Source: Pycnopodia helianthoides
Taxonomy: Eukaryota; Echinodermata; Asteroidea; Forcipulatida; Asteriidae
Direction of reading: 5' to 3'
Length of the DNA stretch: 64,000 bases
Assembly (NCBI GenBank): GCA_032158295.1
Contig: CM063258.1
Coordinates: 16,951,052-17,015,051 of the forward strand
Shown here: positions 55,302 to 64,000 of the stretch, piece after piece
How positions within the stretch are numbered: position 1 is the first letter of the stretch
How the letters are laid out: every line of letters starts with the position of its first letter
Position numbers and translations under genes: made by a program
Notes under the pieces: model-generated
What the model saw: only the letters and a program-made list of their open reading frames with translations
Told to the model about the DNA's origin: nothing
Database searches by the model: none

Positions 55302-57870
55302 TTGGTGTTATTGTCATCAAAGTCAACCATTAGGGCGCCACCAACCGTCATATTTAAATTAGGTGGATCAAATAATATTGTTGATTTATTTTGATGATAC
55401 AAAAAAACTTCCAGCTACTACAGCAACCGATAGATTGCTCAATGGCAAAATCATTTGAAGGGTCAGTCTATTATGACTGGGGGAGCAAAGGTCGATCAAT
55501 TGGTTGATCAGCTGCTTTCTTAAATCAGTTGTTATCACTTTAATTTTGAACATCCAGCTGATATGGAGACTTCGTTCTGTACGGGATTTCCCTAATAGTA
55601 ATAATTATAAGGGCTTTCTCCACCATCAGGACGGCAGGATTAGGTGGGAGGGGTGGGTATGAACGAAAGAGGGAACAATCCACCTTAGTTTTAAAATTGT
55701 CATGAACAAATTTAATTACGAAATAGAAATACAACAAATGTATGGAGAAATCTTGACATTAGTAACGTTTTACTTTGATTATATAAAATCGATAACAAAT
55801 TACCCATATCTCAAGTCCTTGTTCTGAACTTTTGTAGAGTTCTTTTGCCTCGGAAAACCTCACTTTTATATGTCAATCTGTTTTAAATTCCACTATTTAT
55901 TTTATGAATACAGTTGGATGTTTTGAGCATCGCGTTTTGTCATTGCATGTTGGGCAGCTTCGTTTTTAAATAAAGGAAAGGCGCGCTGCAGCTATTGTGT
56001 AACGTATAATAACGTTCTAAGCAGCATACAGCAAAAGTGATTAGCCCTCGCAGTGGTCTTGGATGGTTCACTTCGCGGCAGAGTATCATAATGAGGTTTG
56101 TGCAGAGCACGGAACACGTACGAATGGCCCTTTCAAAACCACGGATTTTGGTTGGGCTTCGGCTTAGGGTCAGTAAAGTGAGTACATGTGAATTCAGTAT
56201 GGGTCTTCAAACAGATGGGCGGAGCCTAAGCTGAAGCCCGTGAGCTGGATTCGCGGTTTCGACAAGGGCCCACTCGTTGGTATTCTGCCTTTTTGTCCTA
56301 TCGTCTTTAGAGGTAGCCTGTGCGCGCTAGTTTCAATAATAAACGCACTCGACTACAGCTTCTGAACAACATGGCTGCCATCCATTAACCACTACACTAA
56401 TTTCTTCTCGTTTTGTGTTTGACTTTCCAAGTTTCTTCAGGGTCAAGGAAGAGCATTCTTTACTAAGAAAAACATAGTGGGTAAGTTGGAAAATATTTCT
56501 AAGGTACACCTTCCTAAATTCTTCATTTCCTATTCGAAAGGAAAAATAATTGAGAGAAGTGGCCTCGCACATGTTGCAAGGTCGCCATGATGGATTTGGG
56601 CAGAAATTCTTGGACAAAATAATTCATAGTGCTATTTCGGCATGTTTATTGAGTTCCAACGGATTATATAAGTACTTATTTGTAAGTTGCGTTTATTTTT
56701 ATGCAGTATTGTTATTTTTTTTTTTCATTTAAAAGGGGATGTGTGTCGTGACCACTGATATGGCCGGGGCGTTTATCTTGTCAAATGGTGGAAATGTCAA
56801 GTTACCTGCTCAAACTCTTTTGTAGAAATTAAAGTTCAATATCCTAAAGATATTGCTAATGGTGCATTATTCCAACCACCTGTATTAATTGAAATGTGCA
56901 GATAATTTTGTGAAGGAATTTAATTTGTGAAGTTATGTCATGTCAGTGAGTGCACCAAGCTTGAACAACCTCAAGCCACAACTGCCCCAATAAATACTCA
57001 TCGAGTCCATATAATTTAGTGAGAGTGAAATGATGTTTGAAATTTTATTTAGTTTTCATTCTATCTTTCTATACAATTTAAAATTGCTAGACTTGTAGCA
57101 TTGATCGAGACTCATTTTTTTGTAGTTAACTTTCACTTATTTTGCATGACATTATCCCCCTGCTGTTGTAAGATCACTGCTTTTGCAGCATTGGTGGTGA
57201 TTCCTGGTGGTGTTTTTTGTGGTTAGCTTTCATTATTTTGCATTAAAATTGCTGCATTACTTGGTTTCGTACGAAATTGTTCATTCTTTAGTGAGTGAGC
57301 TTCCACTTAAAATTGCACATTAATCCTATCCCCAGCTCTTGTTAAACTTATTTGCCTTGTCTTTAGTGAATAAGTTTAGATTTTTTCAAACAATATCTCA
57401 ATATTATTTACTGACTGATGCCCCCCAGCTTGTATACATTGTTTAATTTTTTGGATCTATCAGACCTCGTCCGCTAATTCCATTGTTTTTAAAAGTATTT
57501 TCTACAACTGATGATCTGAAGGAAACTTTGTGATTCACTTTCGTTTCATTTATTTGGCATGTACATTTGACATACAAAGTGCTTGACAGTTCCTTTTAAA
57601 ATTGCTGCATGTTTATGAATTTATCGTTAGGTAGTCAAACAATTTGCCAATTACAGCAAAGTGCAGGAAAATTTTAGATGAGAAAATTGATTTTTGTTTG
57701 CCTTTGTGGTCTAGAGAAGGAGTTGAGTCACTGGGGACTAACAAATCTTGAGTCACTTAGTGCTAAGTATTGTGTCACCTAAAGAATGTTGAAAATTACC
57801 TTATAGTTAACCGAACAAATGTATGGGCATGCTTACATAATGTACGTCTCAATACATGTACAGTACATAA
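55302..57870. other. Non-coding; one short hairpin
   Basis: TGGGCTTCGGCTTAGGG near 56152 pairs with GAGCCTAAGCTGAAGCCC near 56221. Otherwise AT-rich with nothing recognised. Confidence 0.4.
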
Positions 57871-57896
57871 GGATATATATATATATATATATATTA
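57871..57896. repeat. (AT)n microsatellite
   Basis: About 12 AT units just upstream of the truncated LINE. Confidence 0.9.
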
Positions 57897-57959
57897 TAAC
57901 TCTGGTTCTTGGCCGCCCCATTGTTTGTAAACTAATAACTTTGATTGGCTATAATTTTC

Positions 57960-59553
57960 CCTCCTTTTTCTGGATACCATCCCATTGTTCTTGAGATCCT
58001 AGCAGTACCCATCACACAAATTATCAATGCGTCCCTTTCAAATGGCGAGTTTCCCAAATCCTTCAAACATGCCTTAGTTATCCCACTCATCAAGAGGGCT
58101 TCCCTGGACTGCACAGACTTCGAGAACTACCGGCCTGTATCCAACGTATCATTCCTGTCAAAAGTTGTTGAGAAGGTGGTTGCAAACCGGCTTAACACGC
58201 ACCTACTCAGCAATAATCTACTTGAAACCACGCAATCAGTATACCGAAAGCATCACAGTGTCGAGACAGCACTCCTCAAAGTTCACAATGATATCATGCT
58301 AGCAGTTGACAACAAGAAAGTAGTTCTTCCTATTCTCCTAGATCTGTCAGCTGCTTTTGATACGATTGACCATGAAGAACTTCTGCACAAACTCCATGAC
58401 GACTTCGGTGTTAGAGGAGTTGCCCTAAGATGGTTCCAGTCATATCTGCATGATCGACTCAAGCTGTTATCATTAAAGGGTCATCATCAGATACTAAGGA
58501 TCTCAATTTCGGGGTTCCCCAGGGATCAGTTCTTGGCCCTCTGCTCTTCACACTTTACACCACTTCCATAAGTTGAATTGCTCAACATCATGGTCTTGAA
58601 GTTCACATCTATGCTGATGATACGCAGATACACACATCATGTAATCCAAACTCCCCCGGCAGTGAAGTAGAAGCAGTCAATCAGCTGACATCATGCATAA
58701 ACAAAATCAAATCTTGGATGTCAGCAAATTTGTTGAAGCTAAACGACAACAAGACAGAATTCATAGTTATTTGTTCTCCTCGTCTTAGAAGCAGACTCAA
58801 CACACATTCAATACAGATTGGTGATGCCCTCATTGCTCCCTCCCAAGGTGCGAGGAACCTGGGCGTTTTCTTCGACCAGAACTTGAACATGGACAAGCAC
58901 GTTTCAAATATATGTCAGTCATCTTTCTATCATCTCCGGAACATTGCAGCAATCAGAGGTGCACTTACCAGCCGAACAGCCGAGTGTCTTGTCCATTCCC
59001 TCATATCATCACGATTGGATTTCTGCAATAGTTTGTTATCGGGACTGCCACAACACATCATACACAAGCTACAATTAGTTCAGAATGCAGCTGCTCGCCT
59101 AATCACTGGAACTAAGAAATATGACCGCATTACACCAATACTTCATCAACTTCACTGGCTGCCCGTACAATTCAGAATTCAGTTTAAGATTATCCTACTC
59201 ACTTTTAAGGCACTTCATCAACTCGCTCCAATCTACAGCCGGGACATGATACACCTGCGTAGTATCAGGCCTGGTTTACGGTCCTCGGCTCTCTTACTTC
59301 ACGTACCTATATCCTGCCTCGCTAGCTATGGAGATAGAGCGTTCTCTAACATTGCACCTCGTCTGTGGAATGCATTACCGCTTGACCTAAGAACACAGCA
59401 TAATCTTGCAATCTTCAAACGACAGCTCAAGACTCATCTCTTCAAACGAGCATTTTAAATCCTGGACTTTGTCTTTGTGAACCGGTGCCCTTGAATGGCA
59501 GTTTTTGTCAGATACTGTGCGCTTTATAAGTGCTGTTTATTATTATTATTATT
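57960..59553 (+). mobile_element. L2/CR1-type LINE, 5'-truncated
   Basis: Reverse transcriptase from mid-domain: ENYRPVSNVSFLSKVVEKVV, HHSVETALLKVHNDI, LLDLSAAFDTIDHEELLHKL. A frameshift near 58480-58515 separates GVPQGSVLGPLLFTLYTTSI, then a TGA at 58574, then YADDTQIH (58610) which stays open to 59458 with LNDNKTEFIV, LGVFFDQNL, LVQNAAARLITGTKK, LHWLPVQFRI and PRLWNALPLDLR. The 3' end is GCGCTTTATAAGTGCTG plus a TTATT-type microsatellite at 59537-59553. The endonuclease and ORF1 are missing. Only one frameshift and one stop suggest a fairly recent insertion. Confidence 0.95.
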
Positions 59554-59610
59554 GTTCTTTGCCTCTCTTTTTTGCTATAAATGGATATGTTTTTCGTTTG
59601 TGCTTGTTTT

Positions 59611-59663
59611 TGCCTCTGACGAAGGTCCGGTTTGGATCGAAAGCTAAGGCCATCTACCCTACA

Positions 59664-59700
<37 letters not shown>

Positions 59701-59777
59701 TGTACTTGTTTGTACTTGTTTTATGCCTCTGAAGAAGGTCCGATTTGGATCGAAAGCTAAGGCCATCTACCCTACTC

Positions 59778-59817
<40 letters not shown>

Positions 59818-59820
59818 AAT
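59611..59820. repeat. Tandem pair with hammerhead-core-like motifs and (AT)n
   Basis: CTGACGAAGGTCCGGTTTGG + ATCGAAAGC (59616) recurs as CTGAAGAAGGTCCGATTTGG + ATCGAAAGC (59729). Each is followed by TAAGGCCATCTACCCTAC and a long (TA)n run. CUGANGA, a five-pair stem GGTCC/GGATC and GAAA give the hammerhead core arrangement. Confidence 0.65.
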
Positions 59821-59867
59821 AATAAACCACAAGGAAACTGACTTGGTACATTTTTTAAATGATTTCG

Positions 59868-59975
59868 GGTTGAACAAAGAAAAATTGACTAGAGCGGGAT
59901 TTGAACCAACGACCTCCGGTTTAACGTGCCGGCGCTGTACCAACTGAGCTATCTAGCCCTATGTTGGCGGTCTAA
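59868..59975 (-). repeat. tRNA-derived SINE, copy 3
   Basis: Minus strand: GGGCTAGATAGCTCAGTTGG, GCCGGCACGTTAAACCGGAG, GTTGGTTCAAATCCCGC, tail CAATTTTTCTTTGTTCAACC. The best-preserved copy, but the anticodon loop would be nine bases, so it is not a standard tRNA gene. Confidence 0.82.
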
Positions 59976-60780
59976 ATATGTATATTTTTGCATCTGAGAG
60001 TTGCCATTAGCCTTCTGCGTAAACAAACCCCCTCCTTGCTCTAGTATGCCATTTAACTGTTTGTAATCTGATGTGGAGCAAATACAATGTCTGCATATTT
60101 ATAGAAAAATAGGTTTTTAAACCATTGAAATTTCTACATAAAAACTTTCAAAATATTTTGTTTTATTCTGGTCATTCCCAACCCCAACCCCTTGGCTATA
60201 ATGTATGTACACCACTGGTCGGTATGTGTAAAATTAATAAGATTCTTCTTAAAGGAAGAAATGGAAATCAAATGCACTCACTCATTAGTCAGTCATCTTG
60301 TCAGTAATTTTTTGTGTTCTCCATCAATAATTACTGTTGCTATCCATCATGTTTTGAGCCTGAACAGAGTGTTTTTGGAAATACACAGCATGACAATGTC
60401 AAAGTTTAGTTTCATTTTGAATTGAATCAATTATACATCCTTCATAACCATTGCTTTTAGTATTACTTTTAAAATCTCACTTCTCTGTGAAAGATGTTTT
60501 TGATATTGCATGTGCCTTGCAGTCCATACATTTTGTCACTTTGTGGAATGTGGTCATCTTGTCGTAAACTGACAGCTTGAGTTATTTATCGAGGATATAG
60601 ATACTTGTACCTGTTGTACTTTAAAATGAAGATTTTGATTGATTTGATGCAATCATAGCCTGCTGTGGTAAATTTGCAGAGTGATCTACCTGTGAGCGAG
60701 TGCTTGGACGACCGGGGACTTCGGACCACTGAATGTTTTACTGGCGGGCGCTTCAGGTAGATTTTAGAGGTAAAAGCCTT
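59976..60780. other. Non-coding sequence before the tandem array
   Basis: AT-rich; near 60682-60700 ACCTGTGAGCGAGTGCTTGG weakly resembles GCCTGTGAGAGAGTGCCAAG of the array units, so a decayed unit edge may lie here. Confidence 0.4.
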
Positions 60781-63700
60781 TTGTTTGTTTATCTTTACCA
60801 TGTCAAAACATCTTGTCCACCTCCAGAGTTTAAGAGCCACACTGACGCTCAACTCCTTCCTGGCACGTTTCGATCAATCATTTCTGCATCTCATAACGCA
60901 AGATCATGTCACAACCATGCCACTCCATGTACACTTCAAACAATTTTTGTGAAATGTCATTTTGAGTCGAAGTTGTAGAATGTGTGAACTAATTATTTTT
61001 GTTTTCTGGTTTTTTACGGTCTCATCTGCCTGTGAGAGAGTGCCAAGTAGACGTGCGATGATTGTGTCCATGGTGGAAGAAGTATGAGTCCGAAGATGTG
61101 TTGCAGTCAGTCGCCGTTGCTCGTCTTTCAAATCATCCGGTCAGTTTTTTCTCTTCGAAAGAGGGTCACACCGACACTGTAACAATCAACCTTGGAAATG
61201 GATTGTCATTTGTGGTGCTAGAACTCAGAAAAGATCCCCTGCCCAATTCATGATTTGATTAAGAAAAATGACAATAAATTGCCCGCCAAGAAAATCGTAA
61301 AGCTAGCCAGAAGTTTGATCCAAGTGTGCTCACTTGTAAATGCTGATTCCTCTTTGCGAATAGGTTTTTGCATTACACTGAATTTGAGTTTTTTTTAGTG
61401 AAGGTTTGTTTTCTTGTTTGTTTATCTTTACCATGTCAAAACATCATGTCCACCTCCAGAGTTTAAGAACCACACTGACACTCGATTTCTCCCTGGCACG
61501 TTTCGATCAATCATTTCTGCATCTCATAACGCAAGATCATGTCACAACCATGCCACTCCATGTACACTTCAAACAATTTTTGTGAAATGTCATTTTGAGT
61601 CGAAGTTGTAGAATGTGTGAACTAATTATTTTTGTTTTCTGATTTTTTACGGTCTCTCCTGCCTGTGAGAGAGTGCCAAGTAGACGTGCGATGATTGTGT
61701 CCATGGTGGAAGAAGTATGAGTCCGAAGATGTGTTGCAGTCGTCGCCGTTGCTCGTCTTTCAAATCATCCGGTCAGTTTTTTCTCTTCGAAAGAGGGTCA
61801 CACCGACACTGTAACAATCAACCTTGGAAATGGATTGTCATTTGTGGTGCTAGAACTCAGAAAAGATCCCCTGCCCAATTCATGATTTGATTAAGAAAAA
61901 TGACAATAAATTGCCCGCCAAGAAAATCGTAAAGCTAGCCAGAAGTTTGATCCAAGTGTGCTCACTTGTAAATGCTGATTCCTCTTTGCGAATAGGTTTT
62001 TGCATTACACTGAATTGAGTTTTTTTTAGTGAAGGTTTGTTTTCTTGTTTGTTTATCTTTACCATGTCAAAACATCATGTCCACCTCCAGAGTTTAAGAA
62101 CCACACTGACACTCGATTTCTCCCTGGCACGTTTCGATCAATCATTTCTGCATCTCATAACGCAAGATCATGTCACAACCATGCCACTCCATGTACACTT
62201 CAAACAATTTTTGTGAAATGTCATTTTGAGTCGAAGTTGTAGAATGTGTGAACTAATTATTTTTGTTTTCTGATTTTTTACGGTCTCATCTGCCTGTGAG
62301 AGAGTGCCAAGTAGACGTGCGATGATTGTGTCCATGGTGGAAGAAGTATGAGTCCGGAGATGTGTTGCAGTCGGTCGCCGTTGCTCGTCTTTCAAATCAT
62401 CCGGTCAGTTTTTTCTCTTCGAAAGAGGGTCACACCGACACTGTAACAATCAACCTTGGAAATGGATTGTCATTTGTGGTGCTAGAACTCAGAAAAGATC
62501 CCCTGCCCAATTCATGATTTGATTAAGAAAAATGACAATAAATTGCCCGCCAAGAAAATCGTAAAACTAGCCAGAAGTTTGATCCAAGTGTGCTCACTTG
62601 TAAATGCTGATTCCTCTTTGCGAATAGGTTTTTGCATTAGCTGAAATTGAGTTTTTTTTAGTGAAGGTTTGTTTTCTTGTTTGTTTATCTTTACCATGTC
62701 AAAACATCATGTCCACCTCCAGAGTTTAAGAACCACACTGACACTCGATTTCTCCCTGGCACGTTTCGATCAATCATTTCTGCATCTCATAACGCAAGAT
62801 CATGTCACAACCATGCCACTCCATGTACACTTCAAACAATTTTTGTGAAATGTCATTTTGAGTCGAAGTTGTAGAATGTGTGAACTAATTATTTTTGTTT
62901 TCTGATTTTTTACGGTCTCATCTGCCTGTGAGAGAGTGCCAAGTAGACGTGCGATGATTGTGTCCATGGTGGAAGAAGTATGAGTCCGGAGATGTGTTGC
63001 AGTCGGTCGCCGTTGCTCGTCTTTCAAATCATCCGGTCAGTTTTTTCTCTTCGAAAGAGGGTCACACCGACACTGTAACAATCAACCTTGGAAATGGATT
63101 GTCATTTGTGGTGCTAGAACTCAGAAAAGATCCCCTGCCCAATTCATGATTTGATTAAGAAAAATGACAATAAATTGCCCGCCAAGAAAATCGTAAAACT
63201 AGCCAGAAGTTTGATCCAAGTGTGCTCACTTGTAAATGCTGATTCCTCTTTGCGAATAGGTTTTTGCATTACACTGAAATTGAGTTTTTTTTTAGTGAAG
63301 GTTTGTTTTCTTGTTTGTTTATCTTTACCTTGTCAAAACATCATGTCCACCTCCAGAGTTTAAGAACCACACTGACACTCGATTTCTCCCTGGCACGTTT
63401 CGATCAATCATTTCTGCATCTCATAACGCAAGATCATGTCACAACCATGCCACTCCATGTACACTTCAAACAATTTTTGTGAAATGTCATTTTGAGTCGA
63501 AGTTGTAGAATGTGTGAACTAATTATTTTTGTTTTCTGTTTTTTACGGTCTCATCTGCCTGTGAGAGAGTGCCAAGTAGACGTGCGATGATTGTGTCCAT
63601 GGTGGAAGAAGTATGAGTCCGGAGATGTGTTGCAGTCGGTCGCCGTTGCTCGTCTTTCAAATCATCCGGTCAGTTTTTTCTCTTCGAAAGAGGGTCACAC

Positions 63701-64000
63701 CGACACTGTAACAATCAACCTTGGAAATGGATTGTCATTTGTGGTGCTAGAACTCAGAAAAGATCCCTGCCCAATTCATGATTTGATTAAGAAAAATGAC
63801 AATAAATATTGCCCGCCAAGAAAATCGTAAAGCTAGCCAGAAGTTTGATCCAAGTGTGCTCACTTGTAAATGCTGATTCCTCTTTGCGAATAGGTTTTTG
63901 CATTACACTGAAATTGAGTTTTTTTTTAGTGAAGGTTTGTTTTCTTGTTTGTTTATCTTTACCATGTCAAAACATCATGTCCACCTCCAGAGTTTAAGAA
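60781..64000. repeat. Tandem array of a ~632-bp unit, continues past the window
   Basis: Unit starts (TTGTTTGTTTATCTTTACC) at 60781, 61414, 62045, 62677, 63311 and 63945: spacings 633, 631, 632, 634, 634. Units two to five differ only by scattered single bases and small indels; the first is more diverged at its start. Short frames recur in each unit on both strands (e.g. EGHTDTVTINLGNGLSFVV, HNARSCHNHATPCTLQ), but their conservation follows from the DNA identity and a one-base indel near 63766 changes the frame in the last unit. No homology recognised. Confidence 0.95.

Noticed and set aside
60781..64000. Tandemly repeated protein-coding gene
   Set aside because: Short frames recur only because the DNA is nearly identical; frames are broken by stops and indels and no homology is recognised.

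Overview
This is an AT-rich, intron- and repeat-rich animal nuclear DNA window. It has no operons, ribosome-binding sites or compact gene packing. Long inverted-repeat MITEs, an L2/CR1-type LINE, tRNA-derived SINEs, several minisatellites and degenerate CCCTAA tracts suggest a marine invertebrate. An echinoderm or another invertebrate deuterostome is my best guess, but it rests on repeat style rather than a diagnostic gene.

The one gene I can reconstruct with confidence is a TRPC-type cation channel on the + strand, with thirteen exons from 27051 to 39507. From the internal ATG at 27078 the exons join in consistent phase into 947 codons including the stop. They encode N-terminal ankyrin-like repeats, the TRPC pre-S1 region (FVAHPHCQQ), six membrane segments, the pore motif LFWALFGL, a TRP box (EWKFSRSKLWMSYF), a C-terminal charged helix and a final NTEV, which fits a class I PDZ ligand. 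A 267-base exon (32113-32379) that can be skipped in frame encodes an unusually long S3-S4 extracellular loop with three N-glycosylation sequons. Up to three ATG exons far upstream (2326, 5637, 13571) each have an in-frame upstream stop and end in a phase-0 donor that fits the first ankyrin exon, so they could be alternative first exons. A long 3' UTR probably ends near 41.88 kb.

The rest is mostly repeats. 0-7 kb: a TTAA-flanked MITE, an imperfect 80-bp repeat and a 43-bp minisatellite invaded by two MITEs, beside a telomere-like tract. 11.4-12.0 kb: a 22-bp plus 73-bp minisatellite. 16.6-17.3 kb: a TTAA MITE carrying a G/C-rich hAT-like insertion with a clean 8-bp duplication. 18.5-20.9 kb: more MITEs. 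Introns of the TRPC gene: SINEs, a LINE fragment, a 1-kb foldback and a CCTGA minisatellite. 42-45 kb: two nested-transposon structures. 46-47 kb: SINE pair and CTGA array. 48-53.5 kb: TTAA elements and a broken piggyBac-type transposase. 54.3 kb: a perfect histone-type 3' stem-loop next to a hammerhead-core-like motif. 58-59.5 kb: a 5'-truncated L2 LINE. 60.8 kb to the window end: a tandem array of a nearly identical ~632-bp unit that continues past the window.
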